NCBI RefSeq assembly: GCF_001632365.1
Contig: NW_024468548.1
Location: 7,257-71,256 of the forward strand
From: Laetiporus sulphureus 93-53
Lineage: Eukaryota > Basidiomycota > Agaricomycetes > Polyporales > Laetiporaceae
Length of the DNA stretch: 64,000 nucleotides
Reading direction: 5' to 3'
The translations under genes were made by a program, and so were the position numbers. The notes under the pieces are model-generated. The model was not told the DNA's origin. It ran no database searches and worked only from the letters and a program-made list of their open reading frames with translations. The number at the start of each line of letters is the position of its first letter. The first letter of the stretch is position 1. Positions 1 through 10,083 of the stretch are shown here, one piece after another.

Positions 1-2190
1 CGACGCCGTTACAGCGCGGGATGGCCTGCCTCTGCTGCCGCAAGCGGAAAATGGTGTGTGCCACTCAGCGTCCCACGCGCGCACCGGATGCAAAACTGAT
101 TCAGTCCACGTGCGCGATCCTGCAGAAATGTGACGGCCTGCGCCCCGTGTGCACGCAATGCTTAAAGTCGAACCGCGGGGCCGACTGTCAATACTACGAA
201 AAGAAACATATTAGCCGCACGCAGCTCCTACAGCAGAAGGTCGCAAAGCTCGAGGCACGCCTCCGCGAACTCGAGTCGGAGCAGTCAGAGTCGGCTTCAA
301 GTTCCTCATCTGCGAGCGCATCGTCCTCTGCGCCTTCTCCCGCCGCGCAGCCTGTCAATCCAGGGCTGCTCGATTATTCTGGTAGGCAGATCATTTCCCA
401 TACCGGGCGACTGTGGGTGCTTGTGTGTTGACTACTATCTCAGATGGCCTGTCATTAAAAGATGGCAGTTCGCACAGTGGGAGCATCCACGGAACCTTCC
501 CGGTCTTCGATTTTACTCCTCAATCATCCTTCGCGCTCGCAGATCCCTTCCCTGCTGATACGTTATGGCAGAGTCAATCACTACTGCAGACGCCGTCATC
601 GCCGCCGTCGCCAAGTGCACATGCCACTTCTTTCTCACAACGGTCGAGTTCATTAAATTGGTGGGAGGACGGGAATGTATTTTGCGAGAACAAACAGAGA
701 CTGTCTGTCGTTTCTCCGCGATTTCCGATCTGTCCGATCTGACCTCTCGGCGTCACAGACTAGAAACCTTCTTCGCGCACAGGCATCAATGTGCGTTCGA
801 CGTGCACCTCGGTCGGTTCCAATCCTCGCTGTTCCTCGCGCCTTCATACCAACCACACCCTGCACTCATGGACGCGATCTACCTTCTCGCATGCTACTTC
901 TCTCGCTCAAGTCACCTAACGAAGCTCGAGCCGCATTTCCTCAAACGCGCTCTGCAGGGCATCACCGATGCGCTGCAGAAACAAGACCGCATGGTGCACG
1001 TCCTACAAGCCTCCTCGCTTCTCGCTGTCTACTTCTTTTGTAATGGACGCGTGCTCGAGGGGTACTACCACTCCTCCACCTCCGCCCGCCTCACGATCGA
1101 TCTCGGCCTTCACCAGCTCAAGCCCGTCGACTGGCCTGCCGCGCTGCACATGCCTCTCTCCGGCGCTGCGGTACTCGCACCGCAAGCCTCTGGCTCTGGC
1201 TCATCCTCAGCCTCAACACAGGAAGCAACCTCCTCCTCGTCGGTGCAGACTGATGTGACCTTCCCGCTACCACCTCCGCGCGACCCGATCGAGCACGCGG
1301 AACGCGTTGCGGCGTTCTGGCAGATATTCATCGTCGACCGCGCGTGGAGCGTCGTGACGGGCCTGCCGTCCGCGCTGCCGGACGATGACCACCCCCGCAC
1401 GCAGATCGAGACGTCGTGGCCAATGAGCATCATGGACATGTCGATGGTGCGTGTTGTGGGCAGCTAGTTGTGCTGATGCTTGACACGATGTTATGTAGAG
1501 CCCGGAGGCGAGCGGAACGTTGTTACCGGTATATGGCGAGCGCCTTCCTGGTCCTGACCTCGCGGCGTCAACAGCGACGCTTCGTGCTAAAGCGGTTATG
1601 CTCTTCGAGCGCACGGCGCGCTTCTCGCAACGTACGTTTCGCCTTTTTCTTCTGCCGATTGTCATGTTGACCTTCACACGACAGCGCGTCATGACTCGGA
1701 TTGGCTCGAACATCGATCACTCGAGATGTCGCTCGCGCAATTCAGCACGAACCTGCCGGAGATCACACGACGCACGCCTCAAATCGCGGTGGACATCGAG
1801 CTTGTGAGCGTCCACACGCTCATCCACACCGCGACGATCCACCTCAATCGCGCGCATCTCGAGGCGTCTTTGGCGTCGTTTGAGAAATGCCTCGCGGCGG
1901 CGAACGCGGTCGCAACCATAATTAGTAAGTTGGCAGAGAGCGATTATGGGCACTTGGACCCTATCAATGGCGTAAGTGGCCGATTGGATGACTCGTGTTA
2001 GCTAGAGACTCATGAAAGTGGGTTGAAGACGTGTTGGCGTTCCGTTGCGGACGTCTACGTGCGGGTATTGACTGCAGCGCAGACTTATGGGCTGCAGTGC
2101 GATGCGATGGCTATCGGTGAGGCACTCAGCATGCTGGTCGCCGCCATGAGGCGGCTTACGATGTTCTTCCCGGTGGCGACTATGCCTTGA
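1..2190 (+). CDS. Zn2Cys6 fungal transcription factor (5' partial)
   Basis: This is a binuclear zinc-cluster transcription factor, expected to bind DNA in the nucleus. The exons chain in phase as 1-53, 126-381, 444-702, 759-1446, 1499-1631, 1685-1971 and 2002-2190 (stop TGA). Intron 1 interrupts the zinc cluster; after splicing the six Cys follow C-x2-C-x6-C with a CDG motif and a second Cys half. A basic linker and a short Leu-rich coiled segment (KVAKLEARLREL) follow, then a Ser/Pro-rich stretch and a fungal_trans-type middle region (ETFFAHRHQC, GRFQSSLF, GYYHSS). The frame is open to the left edge, and an in-frame LQRG precedes the Met at 21 as in related proteins, so the true start probably lies outside the window. 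Target genes cannot be read from sequence. Confidence 0.88.
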
Positions 2191-4301
2191 CAGCAACTTG
2201 TCACTCTAAAGAACGGTTTCCCTACATCAGTTTGTCTTTGTACCAATGCTCGAAATGTTCTCAAAAGTTAAGCTAAACTAATGTGTACTCTGGTGGACGC
2301 GGACTTGCGACATGTCTGCGTATAATGTAGCATACGGCTCGATGCCTTCGCTCACGAGCAGTGTATTAATATTGTAGAAGTTAGATACGCCACTTGGAAT
2401 ACTGATTCAGCTGTGGGTTGGGGGACTATGACCGAGCGATCGGAGTGTGCCTCGTGGATCAAGGACATGAAGTTCATCACAGCGCAATGAACGTTGCAGA
2501 TCAAGGGAATTTAATGCGTTCGGAATGCAACAGTAGTCGGGCCGATCACACCAGACAATCGACATGCATGGATGAGTTCCGTGACCATTGCAGAGACACT
2601 GCGGCACATCTGATATTGCTGGATATTGCTGAAAATCGGAATTTGGTTAGGCTCGCTCGCTCGCGAGCCAGAATCAAAGTTGACCGGGTCTTCTGCCACT
2701 TTCCTGGTGCTTGATTGCCTCTTCCAAGCCGGGACTGTCGGTGTGAGCATGTTCCGTCCTTGAGTTTCTGGTACTTCGAAAAGGAAGGGGACGAGTTGCG
2801 CTTCTAAGCGGGCTTGGCCAATTCAGTAATTTGTCATGATCAATTATATGTTTGTATGCGCATCGAAGTGAGCCGAGGATGAGACTGAAGATAACACCGA
2901 AGCAAAGATGATCGGCCTATTTGATGATTTACTTCCGCAAGAGTGGATGATGTGCAGAAGACCGCGTCTTGAATGTAGTTCGGGAGAAACATACGTAAAC
3001 GCGCATATTGGATGCATCACGCACGTTGTTTATTATGTCCTCGGATTTGCAGGTGGCCATCTTCTCCAATCTACGCGATGTGAGTGCATAGATCTCCTTG
3101 AGTGGTGTTTGACGTCCTTGGCGCATACGGGCGCTCGGTCGATGGCCTGTTGAGGCTGCAAAGTCCTTGAGCGGCGAAGAAGAGCTTGGAGCGCCTGTTT
3201 GACGTGAGACAAAGTCGTAGGCTGTCGCCTGCTGCGTTTTATGAGATATCGGAACACCTATCGCCTGAGCAGAGGTACCTGGCCATCGTTGTTTGCTATA
3301 CGGCGCAACATCCTGAACATTTTAGGATATGAGGTCATTGGCGTCGGCCCCTGCGACATGCAACGATTTGGCGTCTACAGCCTCATCTATCGGTGTTCCA
3401 CTCGTGGTGCTATCGCATTTGCTCAGCGGGGTTATCTACGGTTGACATGCTCGTCAGAACGCCGTATAGGGACGAATCTTGCGATGATGGACCCAGCTAC
3501 CAGTGTGGACACGGGAACGCTCGATGCTGGTTCGAGCAGTTGGATATCGTGAACTGGTGCATGCATGCAACTAAAGCCATTGTCAGAATGCCGCGGGGCA
3601 AGCTAGCTCTGGTGATGATAGCCCAAATATGGATAATCAGATGATCATGAAGTTCTTGCTAGTTTCAGCATGTTGGTCGATGAACAATTCGCGGAGAGAG
3701 TGGAAAAGTCGGCGCTTGAAATATGCCAGAGATGTTATATTAGTGATTCTAAGCGATACTGTATAACGCTGGAGCTTTGATATCGAGAAGTATTAAAAGT
3801 CGCCATGATTGGAAGGTACTTGCAATGCTGGTAACATCGGTCGCAGACATAGAGGCGCATTATTCTTTGATGCAGAGGACCACCCAATCGACAGAGAATA
3901 CTAACGAATTTGAGGAGCAGCACACGAGAGACAGGTGATTGTCATTGACGGCCAAGTGATGAGTCTAGAGCACGCGTCGAAGACGGAATAGAGGCGTTAT
4001 TGCTACGAATCGAACCCGAGGTGTCGCGAGAACTCTATGCGTTATTTCATACTAGTATGCGACTATGTTTGATAGCATGAGCTTGAGCGACGACGTGGAA
4101 CATTGTGATCAAGTGAGGTTGGCAGACTCAGCTCAAGTTAAAGTTCGGTCACCGGTGGCCCGCTTGTGGCGAGGGCGTCGGCGTGGTCACTGTCACGCCT
4201 CGAACCAGGCTGTGACAGGACGCGTGCACTATGAAGGCCTTTACTGGACATAGCATGCGTTGAGTTAGTAACCTCCCATCATCACTTGATGCTCTTTGAA
4301 T
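2191..4301. other. Intergenic gap, no supported gene
   Basis: About 2.1 kb contains only short, unlinked reading frames without recognisable domains or splice-compatible exon chains. Base composition looks lower in GC than the flanking genes. No inverted repeat, tRNA or transposase signature was recognised. It may be intergenic DNA or an eroded insertion. Confidence 0.5.
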
Positions 4302-5690
4302 ATGTCTCATGAAAACTCTATCTCCAGTGATGGCGCTCGTGCACAAGAGGAGCTTGTGGAGTTCTGGAGCCGACGATATAGCGAAGTGAAACATGAACTG
4401 GATTACTTCAAGGTAGTATCAACCTTCACTCTTTGTATACTTAAGCCTTGAAGATAATCTCTGTTGAAGAACATGTTTGGTGTGGGCTCAGAACCTACTG
4501 TCCTGCCTGAACCACCAAAATCCGCAAAGTCTGAAGGATTTGATGAGCTCTTCAACTTTGTGCGGGAGGAGGCAGCGCGTCGGCAGGCAGCAGACGTTGA
4601 GCTGCGCTCGCTCCTGGCCAGTGGTAGCGCATCCTACGCGGACCACTTAAACCTATTAGCAGAGGAGAAAGATGATCTTGCAACCCGCCTGCAAAAATCC
4701 CAGGATGAGCAGTCTGCTTTGTCGAAGCAGGTACTAATCCCTTGTGTCTAGCTCGCGCTGATCATAGCTCACAAGTGGTCCACGCATATATCGCATTTCA
4801 CAGCTTCGAACTATACAAACTCACGTAGCTGCGTTGGCCACCGAGACTCGTCAATGGAGGCGAAAGCGAATCGCGCAACTTTTCCCCGAACCCCAACCGC
4901 CTTCCTTCTTGGACGCCACTTTTGAGACAACATACTTGAATTTCGGAGACCCAGATTCATTTATGCGGCTGGTTCCTAATGATCCTGTGGTATGATTAGT
5001 AATTCACTGTATTTAGCGAAGTCTATTGTTCACGACGTTCGTAACGGCAGCTGCGTAGCCGGCGGTGAGCCATCTCGGAAGACTTCAAGGAGTGAACGGA
5101 AATAACGGCCGTGCAGCATCGTTTTCTATCCGCGTCCGCCTAACGCTTTACCCATGGACGTTTCCTCGATCGCCAGATCAGGATATTGGTTTTTCCCTGT
5201 CGTCGTCTCGGAACACGAGGTATTCGAGCTCATTGTTGAGAGTGAACAAAATCAGGTAAGTAGGATGCAGTGTGTGCGTTGTTGATGAGATGCTTACCAG
5301 AGAAGCAGTGGACCTACCTTGGTACATACCGCACGGCATCGCTGCCGGGCTATGAGATGAAGTTGTCCGAGTGGCTATGTCTTGATGAGGAGGCGAGTGT
5401 TCTTCATACAGACAGGGTACTCGCGTAGCTGATGGCTATGACAGACAAGGGCGGGACACTGCTCTCGGGCTCGAGAGCATGCCAGAGCTCAACTGCCTGT
5501 TGCATGCCGGGGCGAGAGCCTAGACGTGCGCAGGTTCTATGACACCGGTGAATGGACTGTGCTGTGCTACAGCCTGCACTGTGTGGGATTCAACAAGAGC
5601 TTTTACTTGGGGATCCAGTCGGTTGCTCGGTCGCAGGTGGCGGTTGCGAGTCATGCCACAGCCCAGCAGCCGCCTAGCACACGCGTGTAG
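4302..5690 (+). CDS. Uncharacterised protein, tandem paralogue A (DUF6697-like)
   Basis: Seven exons chain in phase: 4302-4412, 4470-4730, 4804-4989, 5051-5064, 5117-5255, 5309-5392 and 5445-5690, giving 346 residues. It starts with a short segment containing EELVEFWSRRYSEVKHELDY, then a predicted coiled coil (FVREEAARRQAADVELRS onward), then a C-terminal globular part with SGYWFF, ELIVESEQN, EMKLSEWLCLDEE, RRFYDTGEW and CVGFNKSFY. Every exon aligns in order with the gene at 6143-8861, showing tandem duplication. The C-terminal part resembles my recollection of the uncharacterised fungal domain DUF6697, which I could not verify. Exon 4 is a 14-nt micro-exon, and the sixth intron appears to use a GC donor (5393). 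No signal peptide or membrane segment is visible. Function unknown. Confidence 0.75.
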
Positions 5691-6142
5691 GCGGAAAGCC
5701 GAAGAGCGCCGTGAAGCAAGATTCCATTGAATTCAGTCTCTTTTTCAGAAGTGTCTATGATGGGTCATGCCTTCCATTGTCACGTTGATTTTCCACCTCC
5801 CGTAGTTTCCGGTGACTAGTTTTGTGTCGTCGTTTCCCCGCTGCCAGTGCTATCATGAAGCCTATTTGATTAGTTTTCTATTCACCTCACCAAAGTCTGT
5901 ACTGAGCTACTTGAGAGCTATTAGATCACGTCCGGCCTCTAACCTGTTTGTGATAAGTGCTCGGTATATGTAGCCAGACAAATGTGCGCTCAGCGAGTTG
6001 TACTTGAGCAGAATATGGCCAGATCAGGTAGGACTTTGAGGCTGTTGCCAATCAGGCACAAACAACCGCTCGTCGCGTCCCCGTCACGCGTCGGTCACGC
6101 GTTGTCAACTTAAGACTAGACGTGACACTGAGGACGTGCACA
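5691..6142. other. Intergenic spacer between the tandem paralogues
   Basis: No coding exon was found here. It should hold the 3' end of paralogue A and the promoter of paralogue B. An alternative upstream start for paralogue B (ATG at about 5982 or 6014) could not be joined in phase and was not used. Confidence 0.45.
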
Positions 6143-8861
6143 ATGGAGCATCCTGCCCTCGATTCATTTCAAGGTTTATCGCTTTCGAGCAGAAAGTGGG
6201 CTGATTGTGTACTGTCGTTTTAATTTGCCCCTGCTCACTCTTCCACCACGGCAGATCGGGTGGAGATGGGGCCAATGCACCGACTCCAGCTGCCCAGCAG
6301 AATGCTCCCATCTTCATGTTCGGGTCAGGGAGAGACGCGACGAACTTTGTCCCGAGCGTAACTTCACAGAGCCGACAGTTTACTGCTTTCAGCTTTACGA
6401 AGGACAAAAGGAACTCGGCCTCGCAGCCAACTAACTCCAACTTCACCTTTAAGCCAGCGAAAGGTCCGGAGATTCCTGCCCCGAGCGAAACTAGTCTCAG
6501 TTCTGTGAAGGACGCGACAGCACAAGCCGCGAGCGGGACCGCACAGAGCAAAGTGCCTCCTGCGTTCAGCTTCAACGTTCCTGCAAAAGGCACGACGACC
6601 CCGGCCCCGAGCGAAACTATTCTCGACTTTTCGTTAGGGAAGGATACGGCGGCCCAGGCCGCGAGCGGAACCGCGCAGAGCAAAGTGCCGCTTGCATTCA
6701 GCCTCCTTCCTGCGAAAAGCGCAATGACTCAGATGCCGAGCGATGCCAGTCTCGGGTTTGTGCCGGGGAAAGGCACGACGGCAAAGGCTGTGAGCGAAAC
6801 TAGTTTCGACTTTTCGTTAGGGAAGGATACGACGGCCCAGGATGTGAGCGGGACCGCGCAGAGCAAGGTGCCGCCTGCGTTCAACTTCGGTCCTGTGAAA
6901 GGCGCGATGACTCCGATTACGAACGAAACCAGTCTCAGCTTTAAGCTAGGGAAGGACACAACCCCTCGAGCCCCTACCGGGAACAACGCGCAGAGCAAAG
7001 TGCCGCCTGCGTTCAGCTTTGATCCTGCGAAAGGTTTGACGACCCCGGTGCCGAGCGAAACTACTATCAGCTTTGCGTTAGGGAAGGACACGACAGCCCG
7101 AGCACCGACCGGCACCGCGCAGAGCCATTCTCCAGTCACACTCAGTTTCCAAGGGATAGGGAATGGAAAATCGACCCGGCCCATTCGCGGAAGGTCGCAC
7201 AGCCAACGTTCACCCCATTTTGACTTCGTTTTTACGCCAGAGAGAGGCATGGCGACCTCGAGCCCAAGCCAAATGAATTTCGCCGCACCAGGTAGGAAGA
7301 TAACGACCTCGGCCCCCAAAGGGACCTCGCAGATCCAACACCGATCTAAGTTCAGCTCGGGGCTAGAGAAGGGCACGGCGACGCAGACCCCGAGCAGAAT
7401 CGCGCAGAACCAACAACCGCCCGTATTCACTTTCGCGCCAGGGAAGGAGATAAAGACAGCTGCTCCGAGCAGGATCCCACAGAGCGAACAGCCGGCCACC
7501 TCCGACTCGTCTAACGCTCAGGGACTAGTGGAGCTCTGGAAACAGAAATACTTCGAATGCAATCTGGAACTAGAAAAGCTGAAGGTGCGAGTTTTACTCT
7601 TGAAACTACGTCATTCTGATTGGACGCATCATCTTTACTAGCTTTCACATGGTACGCAATCGGAGCCAGTAGCTGTCGCAGAACAAAAGGAATCTGTCAA
7701 GACGGGGAAACTTGACGAGCTCTTGAACCTCGTGCGAGAGGAAGCGGCGCGCCGACAGGTCGCTGACGCAGAACTGCGATCTCTGATAGATAAGAGCAAC
7801 GTAGCATCGTTTGAAAACGTTACTCAATTGGCTAAGGAAAACGGTGAACTGGCAGCACAGTTGCAATCTTTACGAATTCAGCATGCCACTCTTTTGAAAC
7901 AGGTGCTGGTCTGCCTATCTTTGTGAAGGCATGGCTCAGAACCATAATTGATGATATATTACTATTAGGTCCAAACCAATCGTATCCAAATCCGTGCGTT
8001 GGCCGCTGAAGCAGGCCTGCAAAGGCGAGCAAAGATCGAGCAGCTCTTCCCCAAGTCCACCTTCGTAGACGCCGATTTCAAAACAGTCTCCTTGAAGATC
8101 GGCGCCGCGGACACTTCGAAACATTTTCTTTTTAATGCAACAGCGGTACGGTATCTTGCCTGCATTCATGTACAGCTGAATCTTGATAAATGCACAGCAT
8201 GTAGGCAATCAGCGGTGAGCCACACTCCTGCACGGAGCATGGATCACAGTTCATCATTCATGCCGAGTCAGGGTAGTCAGTTTACCGCTTCCACCCAAAG
8301 CGCTGCCTGCGGATGTGCCATCTGTTGCACAATCCGGTTACTGGTTCTTTGACGCGGCAATCCGCTTGGAGGACGCGTCGTTTGAGTTGATCATCGAGTG
8401 CGAACAGAATCTCGTGAGTAGGTCTAGGTTGATTGGTTGGAACATCACCTTGATTCTGGGCTGGCCAGTGGATGTATTTTGGCACATATTGCAGTGCGAT
8501 TCTACCCGAATTCGAGATGAAGCTGTCCGAGTGGTTATGCCTAGATGAGGAGGTCAGTGCCTAACTTGACATTGTTTGCAATCAAACTTCACGACTTTGC
8601 TGCACATACCAGACTAGAGAAAAACATTGCGCGCGTGCTCGAGCCTCAGCCAAAGGTCAATCGTCCGCATATGAGGATCGGAGCCTCAAGGTGCGGAGGC
8701 TTTACGACACCGGCGAATTGGTCATACCATGTTACAGCCTACGCTGTATAGGATTCAACAAACACTTCTACGATGCCTTTCATGGGTTTGAACCTCATGA
8801 GCAACCTTCTCGGAGTCTCACCACTACCCAGGCCACGCCTGACGCAGCCGCTGCTGCCTAG
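6143..8861 (+). CDS. Uncharacterised protein, tandem paralogue B with Phe-containing repeat region
   Basis: Eight exons chain in phase: 6143-6195, 6255-7584, 7642-7902, 7969-8145, 8198-8214, 8281-8413, 8469-8552 and 8613-8861, giving about 767 residues. The start MEHPALDSFQG was chosen because its 53-nt exon splices in phase to the large exon. Residues of roughly 20-440 are a Thr/Ser/Pro/Lys-rich repeat region; from there on the protein parallels paralogue A: GLVELWKQKYFE, the coiled coil LVREEAARRQ, then SGYWFF, EMKLSEWLCLDEE, RRLYDTGE and CIGFNKHFYD. The 261-nt and 84-nt exons have identical lengths in both genes. The repeats carry PPAFSF/PAFNFG cores reminiscent of FG nucleoporin repeats, but the C-terminus is not a known nucleoporin fold. 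Function unknown. Confidence 0.75.
6456..7490 (+). repeat. Degenerate about 45-residue coding repeat with PPAFSF cores
   Basis: Within the large exon, a unit of the type VPPAFSF-x-PAKG-x-TTP-x-PSET-x-FALGKDTTA-x-A-x-GTAQSK recurs at least six times and becomes more divergent toward the 3' end (PHFDFVFTPERG, PVFTFAPGKE). DNA similarity between neighbouring units is high, pointing to recent tandem duplication. Paralogue A lacks this region entirely. Confidence 0.8.
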
Positions 8862-9357
8862 TCACTCGTCACTTCTCAACAGCTCTCGCATGAAATATAG
8901 TTGGCGGGGTATATGCAGCTATAACTGCACAGTTGCAGCCTCAATAACACACGTTTCCGATTAGATTTTCCTTCGTTTTGTTTTCTCTGTTTTCACGGAT
9001 GTCTGGTGCTCTATCATGTACATGCTTGAGGCTCTGTGTTTGCTTTCGTCCTGCTATGTGTCTATGGTGCAGAATCGTCACGTATCTCAGTAAAAATGTT
9101 ATTTCCCGTATTTCCCGCACATTCTATCAATTTACTTAGATGAGGATCCGTGAAACTGGAACGTTGACTTGTGGAGTCTGGCATCAGACGCTCGCATTGT
9201 GGCGAACGGTGGCGAGTGGCCACTCCTAACCCTGAATCCGGTTTCGGCGATGATTTGTCACCAACTGTCACACGGGGCTCGCCGGCGACTCGCAGCTTGT
9301 CGATTACTATTCCCCCTTCACCTTGGCCGTCCATATCTATCTCTTCCACCGCAAGCA

Positions 9358-9733
9358 TGTCCAGCTTTGCAAGTCATTCCGCTCAGCTGCTGCAATATGA
9401 ATCTGACGGAACAAATGCTTGCAGTTGACTTCGTGGTGGGGTTCATCCGCACCTGCTCCGGTCGCAGAGAAGGCGTTCGACCCTACTGACCCGAAGCAGA
9501 ATCCGCTGAACCCGCAAGGGCTGAAACCGTGCGTCACATAAACAATTTTCTTCAGTCTTACGGTCGTTAACCAAATAGACTTGATACGACGCAGATGCTG
9601 TGCATGCCCACAAACAAAGTCCGCGCGTGATGACTGCTTTCTGAAGTTCGACTCGTCAGAGGCAGATGACAAGTGCAAGGAGCTAGTGCAGGCACACGTA
9701 GCGTGCATGCGAGGCCTCGGATTCAAAGTTTAG
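9358..9733 (+). CDS. COX17: Cytochrome c oxidase copper chaperone Cox17
   Basis: Cox17 delivers copper to Sco1/Cox11 in the mitochondrial intermembrane space for cytochrome c oxidase assembly. Exons 9425-9528 and 9595-9733 are clear and give KPCCACPQTKSARDDC, then a CX9C-type helix pair ending CKELVQAHVACMRGLGFKV. The CC copper site and both twin-Cys helices are present. The first exon is uncertain because the frame upstream of 9425 has no ATG before a stop. The best candidate is a 12-nt exon 9358-9369 (MSSF) followed by a GC-AG intron whose donor reads GCAAGT, joining in phase to LTSWWG. The identity is firm; only the N-terminus is in doubt. Confidence 0.88.
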
Positions 9734-10083
9734 AGTGCGGCGTCGCCGACCACTACGGATGTCCTTCCCACTTTCCTGCAGCCCATCGACAGACTCTGCA
9801 TTGTGCCAACTACCCCCACTCCGGCTGTGTTACATTAGACATATATAACTGCCATACGTGCTGACATGCGCTTGAATCTACCATCGATTCAGGAACGGGG
9901 AGTGCAGCCATCAAGATCCGTCGTTGATATCAGGATGAGAGTCTCTGGTGTTATTCAAGAGGCAAGATCCACTGCCATCGTCCCTCGGCTAGACCCTCTG
10001 CTGTGTCCTGCAAAACAATATCATGCCTGCCTTTGACATAGACCTAGAGCCAGCGGTCTGTGAGTGCACACATTGACAGCTAT
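9734..10083. other. Intergenic gap between convergent genes
   Basis: The 3' ends of COX17 and the ariadne gene face each other here. No further gene or structured element was seen. Confidence 0.5.

Noticed and set aside
4000..4050. tRNA-like B-box (GGTTCGATTC on the minus strand)
   Set aside because: The flanking bases cannot form a T-stem, and no acceptor stem or anticodon arm could be built.
6105..7499. Long antisense frames rich in Val/Phe/Ala opposite the repeat exon
   Set aside because: They mirror the repeat units on the plus strand and have no start, splice or homology support; they are composition shadows.
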